This document shows positions 8,477-16,851 of a stretch of 64,000 bases of DNA, in pieces (the first letter of the stretch is position 1; every line of letters begins with the position of its first letter). The notes beneath the pieces are model-generated. The model worked only from the letters and a program-made list of their open reading frames with translations. It searched no databases and was not told where the DNA came from. This DNA is from Herminiimonas fonticola (GTDB taxonomy: Bacteria; Pseudomonadota; Gammaproteobacteria; Burkholderiales; Burkholderiaceae_D): NCBI RefSeq assembly GCF_003293745.1, contig NZ_PTLZ01000005.1, positions 124,001 through 188,000 on the forward strand, written 5' to 3'. A program made the position numbers and the translations under genes.

Positions 8477-9735
8477 CTACCAACTCACTAGAACAGCAAT
8501 CGTTTGTTTACGATGCAACAACAGACATGCAAATCAGTTTGCACGTCGATTCGCTATCCACTTCCGACCTGCCGTCGCAAGTCAAATTCATTTTGCAACT
8601 TCTGGAACGAATGGAACACGGCGCCTTGCGTATGGAATTTCCGGATGGACACCTTGCACATTTCGGCAATGGAAATTCGCCAGTAACGCTAACTTTGGAA
8701 AACTGGGAAATCTGCAATGCCTCCTTAAAGTCTGGTGATATCGGTTTTGCCGAAACCTTTATCGATGGCAATTGGAGCACCGATAATCTGCCCGGCCTGA
8801 TAGAAATTTTCATACGTAATCGCCGGCAAATCGAAGCTGTCATTTACGGCACCTGGTGGGGTCGTCTGCTGTATCGCGTACGACATCTGTTCAATCGCAA
8901 CTCGCGCAATGGCAGCCGCAAGAACATACATGCGCATTACGATATTGGTAACGCCTTCTATCAGTTGTGGCTGGATCCATCGATGACCTACTCCAGCGCC
9001 ATATTTGCAAATGCGGACGCGGACAATTTGCAGCAGGCGCAAGATGCAAAATATCAACGCATACTGGAACAATTGAACTTGTCGCAAGAAGCACGTGTGC
9101 TGGAAATCGGCTGCGGCTGGGGTGGTTTCGCAGAATTGGCAACAACCTCAGGCGCGCATGTCACTGGTCTGACGCTATCGACAGAACAACTTGAATTTGC
9201 AAATCAGCGCTTGGCTAAAGCCGGCTTGAACGATAGAGCCGAATTGTTATTGCAGGATTATCGTGATGCTGATGGTCAGTTCGATGCGATCGCATCCATC
9301 GAAATGTTTGAAGCAGTCGGTGAAGCATATTGGCCCAGCTACTTCGCCTGCATCGCGCGCAACCTCAAACCGCAAGGCCGTGCCTGCATTCAAACCATCG
9401 TGATTGATGATGCACTATTCGAGCGTTATCGCAAAGGTACGGATTTTATTCAGCAATACATTTTTCCGGGTGGCATGCTGCCCTCGCCTTCGGCATTCAA
9501 ACGCCAAGCTGAACAACATGGGCTGCGCGTAGTGGATGAATTCAAGTTCGGCATCGATTATGCACGCACGCTTGAGCATTGGCGCGCTGCGTTCAAGGCC
9601 CGTTTGTCGCAAGTGCGTGAACAAGGTTTTGATGATCGCTTCTTGCGTACCTGGGAATTCTATCTGGCGTATTGCGAAGCAGGATTTCGCGCGGGCAGTA
9701 TTGATGTCATGCAGTTCACCTTAGAGAAGAACTAA
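8473..9735 (+). CDS. cfa: Cyclopropane-fatty-acid synthase-like SAM methyltransferase
   Basis: A 420-residue SAM-dependent enzyme of the CFA/mycolic-acid cyclopropane family, which transfers a methyl or methylene group to double bonds of membrane phospholipid acyl chains. The SAM motif VLEIGCGWGGFAELA lies near residue 208, preceded by the family signature HYDIGNAFYQLWLDPSMTYSSA and followed by SIEMFEAVGEAYW and FIQQYIFPGGMLPSP. Length and N-terminal lipid-binding region fit the full-length family. It overlaps DUF1365 by four bases. Given its partners, it may serve a specialised lipid (for example a methylated or furan fatty acid) rather than general stationary-phase cyclopropanation; that is inference. 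Confidence 0.9.
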   Translation: MTTNSLEQQSFVYDATTDMQISLHVDSLSTSDLPSQVKFILQLLERMEHGALRMEFPDGHLAHFGNGNSPVTLTLENWEICNASLKSGDIGFAETFIDGNWSTDNLPGLIEIFIRNRRQIEAVIYGTWWGRLLYRVRHLFNRNSRNGSRKNIHAHYDIGNAFYQLWLDPSMTYSSAIFANADADNLQQAQDAKYQRILEQLNLSQEARVLEIGCGWGGFAELATTSGAHVTGLTLSTEQLEFANQRLAKAGLNDRAELLLQDYRDADGQFDAIASIEMFEAVGEAYWPSYFACIARNLKPQGRACIQTIVIDDALFERYRKGTDFIQQYIFPGGMLPSPSAFKRQAEQHGLRVVDEFKFGIDYARTLEHWRAAFKARLSQVREQGFDDRFLRTWEFYLAYCEAGFRAGSIDVMQFTLEKN

Positions 9736-9755
9736 ATCACACGAAGAGGAAGGTC

Positions 9756-10289
9756 ATGCCCTATCTAAGATTAATACTGACCGCAATCGCGGCAACCATG
9801 CTCGTATCCTGCGCACCAATAGAACCATCACATTACGCTGCCGAAAAACCCGTGCTCGATATCAAGCAATACTTCAACGGTACGCTGGATGCATGGGGCA
9901 TGTTTCAGGATAGATCAGGCAAAGTGGTGAAGCGCTTCACCGTCGTCATGCGCTGCAAATGGGATGGCGATGTCGGCACACTGGATGAAGACTTTACCTA
10001 TTCAGATGGCACCAAGCAAAAACGTGTCTGGACCATCAAACAGGTCGCACCCGGCAGCTACATCGGTACTGCATCGGATGTCGTCGGCGAAGCTATCGGT
10101 ACAGCATCAGGCAATGCCTTGAACTGGAAATATGTGCTGGCCTTACCTGTGGATGGCAAGGTTTACAACATGCACATGGATGACTGGATGATACTGATGG
10201 ATGATCGCGTGATGTTGAACCGTACCGCGATGAGCAAGTTTGGTGTCAATCTCGGAGAAGTCACATTGTCGTTCACCAAACGCCCTTAA
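9756..10289 (+). CDS. DUF3833 family lipoprotein
   Basis: A 177-residue lipoprotein: the signal peptide ends with LVSC (lipidated Cys near residue 19). The body matches DUF3833 (YFNGTLDAWGMFQDRSGKVV and DWMILMDDRVMLNRT), a family of unknown function that sits in this same gene neighbourhood in many proteobacteria. It could bind or carry modified lipids in the periplasm, but nothing in the sequence proves it. It follows the CFA-like gene by 20 bases with an AGAGGAAGG ribosome site. Confidence 0.85.
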   Translation: MPYLRLILTAIAATMLVSCAPIEPSHYAAEKPVLDIKQYFNGTLDAWGMFQDRSGKVVKRFTVVMRCKWDGDVGTLDEDFTYSDGTKQKRVWTIKQVAPGSYIGTASDVVGEAIGTASGNALNWKYVLALPVDGKVYNMHMDDWMILMDDRVMLNRTAMSKFGVNLGEVTLSFTKRP

Positions 10290-10335
10290 CCATTAATCCA
10301 GTCACTGATAACCTCTCATTCACATAGAGCAAACA

Positions 10336-11103
10336 ATGAATCCTCGCATTACAGATTGGCACAATAAACGCGTCTGGATTATTGGTGCGTCAACGGGCAT
10401 AGGTGCAGAAACCGCAAGATTGCTGTTGGCCAAAGGCGCGCGCGTTGCGCTCTCTGCGCGACGCGCCGAGATTTTGACAGAGGTCGCGAATGGCAATCCG
10501 AATGCATTGGTAGCAGCGCTGGATGTCACCGATCACGCAGCCGTATTGGCCGCGCGCGACGTCATCTTGCAGCAATGGAATGGCTTCGATCTGGTATTGA
10601 TGGTGGCAGGCAGTTATCAGGAAATGCGCGCAGACAGTTTTGATCTTGCGGCCGCAAATCAGATGATCGATCTCAACTTGCGCGGCGTCTTGCATAGTCT
10701 CGATGCCGTACTACCCACTTTGCTTGCACAAGGCAAAGGCGGAATCGGCATCGTTTCCTCTGTCGTCGGATTCAGCGGTTTGCCAAAAGCACTGATTTAC
10801 GGCCCGACCAAAGCCGCATTAATCAATCTGTGCGAATCACTTTATTTTGATCTTCATCCGCGTGGCATCGGTGTGCATATGATTACTCCAGGCTTTGTCG
10901 ACACACCGTTGACGCAACAGAATGACTTCCCCATGCCGGCCTTGATGTCAGGCCCGGATGCGGCGCAAGCATTGGTGCACGGACTGGAACGCGGACAATT
11001 TCATATACATTTTCCACGCCGTTTTTCAAATTTCCTGCGCCTGATGCGATTACTGCCCTACCGCATGTACTTCTGGTTGGTCCACAAAGGGACCGGGCTA
11101 TGA
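10336..11103 (+). CDS. Short-chain dehydrogenase/reductase
   Basis: A 255-residue classical-type SDR. The cofactor motif GASTGIGAETARLL follows the first strand, ALDVTD marks the adenine pocket, and the catalytic set is Ser in SSVVGFSG with YGPTK (YxxxK). The C-terminal segment FSNFLRLMRLLPYRMYFWLV is hydrophobic and could touch the membrane. An NAD(P)-dependent oxidation or reduction of a lipid intermediate is plausible. Its TGA overlaps the ATG of the next gene (ATGA). Confidence 0.88.
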   Translation: MNPRITDWHNKRVWIIGASTGIGAETARLLLAKGARVALSARRAEILTEVANGNPNALVAALDVTDHAAVLAARDVILQQWNGFDLVLMVAGSYQEMRADSFDLAAANQMIDLNLRGVLHSLDAVLPTLLAQGKGGIGIVSSVVGFSGLPKALIYGPTKAALINLCESLYFDLHPRGIGVHMITPGFVDTPLTQQNDFPMPALMSGPDAAQALVHGLERGQFHIHFPRRFSNFLRLMRLLPYRMYFWLVHKGTGL

Positions 11104-11558
11104 GCAATTCTACAAACCAAACACCAGATCACCAGGCGGCACTCGAACGCGTCGTACAGTTTTTTGAAACGCTGACCGTGCAATCTGCGCAAACACAACT
11201 ACCACTCATCTACGCAGCAGATGCCAGCTTTAAAGATCCATTCAATGAAGTACGTGGCTTGACTGCCATCACACCATTATTCACGCACATGTTCGTGCAG
11301 GTAGAGAATCCACGCTTCCTCATCACCACACACGTCTTGCAAGGCAATCAGGCTTTTATCACCTGGGATTTCTTATTCCATATGAAACGCTACGCGCGCG
11401 CAGAGCAATGCATATGCGGCGCAACACAACTGCGCTTCAACGATGCAGGCCTGGTCGAGATGCATAGGGATTTTTGGGATGCAGCAGAAGAACTCTACGA
11501 AAAATTGCCAGTATTAGGTAGTTTGATGCGCATCCTGAAAAGGATCGCGCGCAAATAA
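11100..11558 (+). CDS. SnoaL/NTF2-like protein
   Basis: A 152-residue protein with the NTF2-like cone fold signature: an N-terminal helix (ERVVQFFETLTVQ), YAADASFKDPFNEVRGL, and the terminal strand-rich half ending HRDFWDAAEELYE. Members are small enzymes or binding domains in polyketide, steroid and lipid metabolism. It is the last gene of the sigma-linked operon and is coupled to the SDR by a four-base overlap. Function within the pathway is unknown. Confidence 0.82.
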   Translation: MSNSTNQTPDHQAALERVVQFFETLTVQSAQTQLPLIYAADASFKDPFNEVRGLTAITPLFTHMFVQVENPRFLITTHVLQGNQAFITWDFLFHMKRYARAEQCICGATQLRFNDAGLVEMHRDFWDAAEELYEKLPVLGSLMRILKRIARK

Positions 11559-11583
11559 ATTAGCGTTCTGCACTACCCTACAT

Positions 11584-11608
11584 TTTCATTGCAATTCTCG
11601 CAATGAAA
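11584..11608 (+). terminator. Hairpin after the lipid/redox operon
   Basis: A 9-bp perfect stem, TTTCATTGC (11584-11592) and GCAATGAAA (11600-11608), with a 7-nt loop, 26 bases after the last stop. No T-run, so termination is only probable. Confidence 0.45.
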
Positions 11609-11663
11609 GCCACATCCATACCAACTACATTCCCGAATTTGCAACGCGCAATCCAGTCTTGTG

Positions 11664-11693
11664 TTGCGGGAGCCCTGTCGCACAATATATAAT
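11664..11693 (+). promoter_or_regulatory. Promoter of the first TonB receptor
   Basis: TTGCGG (11664-11669) and TATAAT (11688-11693) with an 18-bp spacer. The -10 box is perfect and is overlapped by the Fur-box-like sequence. Confidence 0.6.
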
Positions 11694-11707
11694 GAGAATA
11701 ATTCGTA
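11689..11707 (+). promoter_or_regulatory. Fur box
   Basis: ATAATGAGAATAATTCGTA resembles the 19-bp Fur operator, with the left half a good match and the right half imperfect. It overlaps the -10 box and start region of the TonB receptor promoter, the classical position for iron repression. Confidence 0.65.
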
Positions 11708-11775
11708 TTTATATTTACTATTTGCGACTATTCCAAAATACGACATCCCCGCTTAGCAGCACACAAGGAAATTCC

Positions 11776-14016
11776 ATGTCTTCCCGCACCTCATCCCCAA
11801 TTTTTAAACAAACATTACTCGCATGCGCACTACAAGCTGCGCTGCCTATGCTGACCGGAACCGCTTTTGCACAAACTGCAGATCCAAGCAAAACCACTGA
11901 GCTGGCAGAAATTGTAGTGACTTCAAGTGCGGACGCTTCGGCGGAAGGTTTGTCGAAACCGTATGCCGGTGGTCAGGTTGCTCGCGGTGGACGCGCTGGC
12001 ATTTTGGGTACGCAAGACAATATGGATACGCCATTTTCCATTACCAGTTACACAAATGAATTCATTCAAAATCAGCAGGCCCGTAGTGTTGCAGACGTTT
12101 TGCAAAATGATCCTACAGTGAGAGTGGCACGTGGATTCGGTAACTTCCAGGAGTCTTATTTTATTCGTGGATTTATCGTGAACTCGGATGACATTGCGTA
12201 CAACGGTTTATACGGCCTTTTGCCGAGACAATATATTTCGTCTGAATTGTTTGAGCGTGTTGAAGTTCTGAAGGGTGCGAGTGGCTTCCTTACCGGCGCT
12301 ACTCCAAGTGGTGGAGGCGTAGGCGGCAACATTAATTTATTGCCTAAACGCGCACCAAATGAGCTACTTAACAGAGCAAGCATAGGCACTGCTAGCGGAT
12401 CGCAATTTTATGCTTCTGGTGATATCGCTCGACGCTTCGGTCCTAATCAAGAAACTGGCATTCGCATTAATGCAGCGCACAGAAGTGGCGGCACTGCGGT
12501 GGATCGTGAGCATGTTGAACTGAACGTCGCTTCTGTTGGACTGGATTGGCATAGCAGAGATGTCCGCCTGTCTGCCGATATTGGTCATCAAGAGCATTCG
12601 CTCAATGAATCACGGCCTAATGTCACACCAGCTGCGGTTTTAACGAGTATCCCTGTCGCACCCGATAACAAAACCAATTTTGCACAACCTTGGACATATT
12701 CTGACGAACGAGAGACATTTGGCTCGTTCCGAGGTGAATACGACATCAATGCAAAAACTACTGCATGGTTTGCTGCTGGAGCAAAAGAAAGTTACGAAGC
12801 AAACTCTCTTGCCGGAGTTAATTTAAGCAATGCAACGACTGGAGCAAGCACCGCTTCTCGATTCGACAATACTCGGAAAGATAGTGTAAAAACCGCAGAA
12901 CTGGGTTTGCGCTCAAAAGTCTTGACTGGTTCCGTTGGCCACGAACTGGTAGCTGCATTCTCATACTTTGATTTTGAAAAGAAAAATGCATACGCCACCG
13001 GCCCTGCCTCAGCCACCAATATATACAACCCTGTTAGCTTTGCGCGACCAGCATTGACCGGATTTGGCAATGATTTGGCAAACCCCGCACTCAATGGGAC
13101 TACAACACTAAAGAGTCTGGCCATTGGCGACACAATGTCTTTTTATGATGACAAAGTTCGTTTGATCTTGGGCGTACGCCATCAAAATCTGAAATCAACT
13201 TCCATTAGCTACCGCATTACGAACAGCCTTGGCGTTGTTACCGCGCCAGGCGGCGTAACAAGTGGGTATGAAAAAAGTCGCAATAGCCCAGTATTAGGTT
13301 TGGTTATCAAACCGACAGAAAACATATCTGTCTACGCAAACTACATTGAGAGCCTCGCGCAAGGTGATACCGCCCCGACAACTTCAGGGGGCGTAACCAT
13401 TTCTAATCCAGGCACACAGTTCGCTCCTTACGTATCAAAACAAAAGGAAATCGGACTGAAATATGATGCCGGCCGATTCGGTGCAAATATTGCGGCATTC
13501 TCAACAGAGAAACCTCGCTCTGCCGTTATCGGAACTGTATTTACAGCAGAGGGAAAAGATCGTCATGAAGGTCTGGAGCTGTCGGTCTATGGTGAGGCAA
13601 CCAAAGGTTTGCGCTTGCTCGGCGGTGTTACCTTCCTTGACGCAAAGCAGATTGCTACGGGCAATGCTAACGTCGATGGAAAACGAGTTATTGGCGTACC
13701 AAGTAGCCAAGCGAGCCTCGGCGCTGAATGGGATGTTCCAGGTCTCACTGGACTCACTTTAGATGTGCGTACGACCGCGACCAATGATGTCTATGCGAAT
13801 GCAGCAAATACTCAAAAGGTTCCAGGTTGGACAAGACTCGATTTGGGCGCAAGATATCTGACAGAGATTCAAGGACGTTTAGTCACACTTCGCGCTCGCG
13901 TCGACAATGTGGCCGATCGTAACTACTGGTCATCCGTCGGTGGTTACCCGGGTAGTGGCTATATGGTTCTCAGCAATCCACGCACCTTCAGCCTAACTGC
14001 CTCCATCGACTTCTAA
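11776..14016 (+). CDS. TonB-dependent siderophore receptor (no STN domain)
   Basis: A 746-residue outer-membrane receptor. A signal peptide ends near FAQTADPSK; a TonB-box-like segment (AEIVVTSS), a plug domain (from DTPFSITSYT through LKGASGFLTGATPSGGGVGG) and a 22-strand-type barrel ending in ASIDF (C-terminal Phe) follow. AAGGA precedes the ATG at 11776; in-frame codons back to 11659 lack such support. It resembles the second receptor in this window along the plug (YAGGQVARGG in both) but lacks the N-terminal signalling domain and is visibly richer in A+T. The stop overlaps the PepSY gene start (TAATG). Ferric siderophore uptake under Fur control is the likely job; ligand unknown. Confidence 0.92.
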   Translation: MSSRTSSPIFKQTLLACALQAALPMLTGTAFAQTADPSKTTELAEIVVTSSADASAEGLSKPYAGGQVARGGRAGILGTQDNMDTPFSITSYTNEFIQNQQARSVADVLQNDPTVRVARGFGNFQESYFIRGFIVNSDDIAYNGLYGLLPRQYISSELFERVEVLKGASGFLTGATPSGGGVGGNINLLPKRAPNELLNRASIGTASGSQFYASGDIARRFGPNQETGIRINAAHRSGGTAVDREHVELNVASVGLDWHSRDVRLSADIGHQEHSLNESRPNVTPAAVLTSIPVAPDNKTNFAQPWTYSDERETFGSFRGEYDINAKTTAWFAAGAKESYEANSLAGVNLSNATTGASTASRFDNTRKDSVKTAELGLRSKVLTGSVGHELVAAFSYFDFEKKNAYATGPASATNIYNPVSFARPALTGFGNDLANPALNGTTTLKSLAIGDTMSFYDDKVRLILGVRHQNLKSTSISYRITNSLGVVTAPGGVTSGYEKSRNSPVLGLVIKPTENISVYANYIESLAQGDTAPTTSGGVTISNPGTQFAPYVSKQKEIGLKYDAGRFGANIAAFSTEKPRSAVIGTVFTAEGKDRHEGLELSVYGEATKGLRLLGGVTFLDAKQIATGNANVDGKRVIGVPSSQASLGAEWDVPGLTGLTLDVRTTATNDVYANAANTQKVPGWTRLDLGARYLTEIQGRLVTLRARVDNVADRNYWSSVGGYPGSGYMVLSNPRTFSLTASIDF

Positions 14017-15149
14017 TGAACACAGCAAGCCTGCGCCGCTGGGCATGGATCCATAAATGGTCCAGCCTGGTGTGCACCATATTCATGCTGCTACTCTGTT
14101 TAACAGGGCTGCCGCTGATCTTCCATCACGAGATCGGGCATCTGCTCGGGACCGAGGTCGAAGCGCCGGAGATGGCGGCTGATACTCCACGAGTCAGCTT
14201 GGATAAGGTTATGGAAGTGGCCATAGCGCGGCATCCTGATTTAGGAGGCATGTTCGTCTCCCAGGAAGCGGATGATGATCGGCTATGGTTTGTTACGCTC
14301 TCGCCTACACCCACTTCTGAATCCGGCTTTAAACAGGTTGCAGTCGATGCGCGCACTGGCGAAGTGTTGGCTGAACCCAAGCTGGATCAGGGCTTCATGT
14401 ACATCATGTTTTCCTTGCACGTCGATCTGTTTGCAGGATTGGCAGGAAAATTATTCCTTGGCTTCATGGGTATTCTTCTCGTCATCGCGATTGTTTCCGG
14501 CGTCGTACTGTATGGCCCGTTCATGAAAAAACTGAAGTTCGGTACTGTGCGTGATCAGCGTTCATCACGCTTGAAATGGCTGGATCTGCACAATCTGCTG
14601 GGCATCGTCACGCTGTCGTGGGCACTTGTCGTCGGCGTAACTGGTGTCATCAATACCTGGGCCGACCTGCTGGTTAAATACTGGCAATACGATCAAATGT
14701 CTGAAATGGTTGCCCCTTACAAAGGTCAAGCGCCATTGACCGCATTAGGCTCACTGCAAAAAGCCGTCGATGCCGCAATCGCGCTAGAGCCCGACATGAA
14801 GATGGGTTTCATCGCCTTCCCGGGTACCGCATTCACCAGCCCGCATCACTACGGCATTTTCATGCGAGGCACTGAGCCATTGACATCGCGCCTGTTCAAA
14901 CCGGTATTGGTCGATGCAAAGACCGGCGAAGTAACTGACAGCCGCGTACTACCGTGGTATCTCACCGCCCTGCTCGTTTCACAACCGCTGCATTTCGGTG
15001 ATTACGGCGGCATGCCGATGAAGATCATTTGGACGCTGCTCGATTTAATGACCATCGTCGTGCTCGGCAGCGGACTCTATTTGTGGATCGTGCGACGCAA
15101 GACCAATGAAGCACGAATGGAGAAACTGATTCAGGCGCATCAAGCCTGA
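14016..15149 (+). CDS. PepSY-associated membrane protein, iron-uptake type
   Basis: A 377-residue inner-membrane protein of the PepSY_TM family. The N-terminal helix starts WAWIHKWSSLVCTIFMLLLCLTG; PepSY-like extracytoplasmic segments (VDARTGEVL, VDAKTGEVTDSRV) alternate with further helices near residues 140-165, 195-215 and 340-360. Histidines in the first helix and in LHVDLF and WLDLHNLLG could bind haem or iron, and family members near siderophore receptors are thought to act as periplasmic/inner-membrane ferric reductases. It overlaps the receptor stop by one base, so the two are coupled. Confidence 0.88.
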   Translation: MNTASLRRWAWIHKWSSLVCTIFMLLLCLTGLPLIFHHEIGHLLGTEVEAPEMAADTPRVSLDKVMEVAIARHPDLGGMFVSQEADDDRLWFVTLSPTPTSESGFKQVAVDARTGEVLAEPKLDQGFMYIMFSLHVDLFAGLAGKLFLGFMGILLVIAIVSGVVLYGPFMKKLKFGTVRDQRSSRLKWLDLHNLLGIVTLSWALVVGVTGVINTWADLLVKYWQYDQMSEMVAPYKGQAPLTALGSLQKAVDAAIALEPDMKMGFIAFPGTAFTSPHHYGIFMRGTEPLTSRLFKPVLVDAKTGEVTDSRVLPWYLTALLVSQPLHFGDYGGMPMKIIWTLLDLMTIVVLGSGLYLWIVRRKTNEARMEKLIQAHQA

Positions 15150-15165
15150 TTAACTGTTGATAGTC

Positions 15166-15675
15166 ATGTTGCTCACTCATACCCGATCACAAGAACTGGA
15201 AGCTATCTACAGCGATCATCACGGCTGGCTCGTCAATTTGCTGCGTCGAAAATTGGGAAATATCGACAACGCCAACGATCTGGCGCAGGATACTTTCGCT
15301 CGCATCTTGACTGGACGCGACAAGGATGTCATTCGCGAACCGCGCGCCTATCTCACCACGATTGCATCGCGTCTGACCGCACAATATTTTCGGCGACTCG
15401 CATTGGAGCGCGCCTATCTGGATGCATTGGCAGGCATGCCGGAAGAAACTGCGCCGTCGCCGGAAACACGCATACTGATAGTCGAGGCACTCACGGCAGT
15501 CAGCCGTGTACTCGATGCCTTGTCGCCACGTGTGCGTGATATTTTTTTGCTGTCGCAACTCGATGGATTAACTTACGCAGAAATCGCTTCTCAATTCGAC
15601 ATGTCGGTGAATGCAGTACAAAAATCGATGATTCGCGCATTTCAACATTGCTATGCGGCCGTCTACGCGCCGTAA
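15166..15675 (+). CDS. FecI-like ECF sigma factor
   Basis: A 169-residue iron-starvation ECF sigma. Region 2 reads YSDHHGWLVNLLRRKLGNIDNANDLAQDTFARIL, and region 4 ends with the helix-turn-helix LTYAEIASQFDMSVNAVQKSM. It begins just after the PepSY stop; an in-frame TTG at 15157 is an alternative start, and neither has a strong ribosome site. Being in the receptor/PepSY transcription unit it would be Fur-controlled. With the FecR-like gene next to it and an STN-bearing receptor downstream, it forms a cell-surface signalling set that should activate the second receptor gene. Confidence 0.9.
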   Translation: MLLTHTRSQELEAIYSDHHGWLVNLLRRKLGNIDNANDLAQDTFARILTGRDKDVIREPRAYLTTIASRLTAQYFRRLALERAYLDALAGMPEETAPSPETRILIVEALTAVSRVLDALSPRVRDIFLLSQLDGLTYAEIASQFDMSVNAVQKSMIRAFQHCYAAVYAP

Positions 15676-15689
15676 TTAATATCCATTCC

Positions 15690-16715
15690 ATGCAACAGCA
15701 CACTCTATTCGCACCTTTATCCGACGCTAGCGAGCACATTGATCAGGCCATCGTCAAACAGGCGATAGTCTGGCTGGTTACTTTGCAGTCGGGCGCAGTG
15801 CATGAAGCAGATCGACGCGCATGTGCAGCATGGCGCAAGGAGGATGCAAGACATGAGCAGGCCTGGCAACGGCTTAACAATATCGGACAGGATTTGCGCA
15901 GTGGTGGCAATCACGTAGCACCACCACTACTGCGTTCCGTATTGCGCAGCGCCGATGGCAATACGCGTCGCATGGTCTTGAGATCATTGTTAGGCCTTGG
16001 CGTCATCGGTGGCAGCGCAGTCGTCATACGCCAACAACCGGTATGGCAAACCGTAACAGCAGATCATCACACCGCCACCGGCGAACAACGCCACATTGTG
16101 CTGGCAGACGGCACACGCATCATGCTCAATACGGCAACTGCGATTGACGTGCGCTTCAATGACAGCCTGCGCCAGATTGTGTTGCATCGTGGCGAGATCA
16201 TGGTCACGACAGCAAAAGACGCAGCCGGCAGACCGTTTGAAGTTGCGACCAGCAATGGCTGCATCCAGCCTATCGGTACGCGCTTTACGGTCAGACACAA
16301 TCTTGTCGGCAGTCCATCCACAACCGCCGTCGCAGTAATGGAAGGTGCAGTCAACGTTGCGGCAAGCAGCGGCGATGCAGTGCGTGTCAACGCCGGCGAG
16401 CAAACCCGCTTTACTGCAATGTCTGTTCTGACGCCATTTGTTTTGGATGACAGCATCGCAGCATGGACCGACGGCGTGCTGGTGGTCGAGCGGATGCGAC
16501 TGGCCGATTTTCTCAACGAAATTGACCGCTACCGCAAAGGAGTTTTACGTTGTGATCCGGCAGTTGCTGACTTGTTGGTAAGCGGCTCTTTTCCGCTGCA
16601 TGACACCGACGCCGTGTTGGGATTATTGAGCGAAATATTGCCCTTGCAAGTCCGTCACCTAACGCGCTACTGGACCACAATCGAAGCCGGCAAGAAGACT
16701 GGAAGCACTGCGTAA
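15690..16715 (+). CDS. FecR-like transmembrane sigma regulator
   Basis: A 341-residue FecR-family protein. The N-terminal cytoplasmic domain (DUF4880-like: QAIVWLVTLQSGAVHEADR, WRKEDARHEQAWQRL) contacts the sigma factor; a membrane helix near residues 105-120 (LLGLGVIGGSAVVI) precedes the periplasmic FecR domain (GEQRHIVLADGTRIMLNTAT, GRPFEVATSNG, GTRFTV) and a C-terminal STN-like domain. It passes the signal from the occupied receptor to FecI. The ATG at 15690 lies 14 bases after the sigma stop; an upstream in-frame codon at 15648 would overlap the sigma gene. Confidence 0.9.
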   Translation: MQQHTLFAPLSDASEHIDQAIVKQAIVWLVTLQSGAVHEADRRACAAWRKEDARHEQAWQRLNNIGQDLRSGGNHVAPPLLRSVLRSADGNTRRMVLRSLLGLGVIGGSAVVIRQQPVWQTVTADHHTATGEQRHIVLADGTRIMLNTATAIDVRFNDSLRQIVLHRGEIMVTTAKDAAGRPFEVATSNGCIQPIGTRFTVRHNLVGSPSTTAVAVMEGAVNVAASSGDAVRVNAGEQTRFTAMSVLTPFVLDDSIAAWTDGVLVVERMRLADFLNEIDRYRKGVLRCDPAVADLLVSGSFPLHDTDAVLGLLSEILPLQVRHLTRYWTTIEAGKKTGSTA

Positions 16716-16851
16716 ATAAATGACGCAACCAGCAAGAAAAAATATTTTCAAATACGAAGGCAGGTTTCCCGAGTTCGTGCATCAACAGGAATAGAGGCGC
16801 TGCAAACAAAGGCAACGCCGCATTTCCAGCCCGATATGAAAAGGAACCAAG

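Noticed and set aside
11614-11637. ATCCA-N15-CGAA upstream of the first TonB receptor as a third ECF promoter
   Set aside because: The -10 differs (CGAA for CGTA) and a good sigma-70 promoter plus Fur box explains the gene.
16716-16851. FecI-type promoter before the STN receptor
   Set aside because: Expected from the system logic, but no sequence convincingly matching known FecI-type promoters could be picked out.
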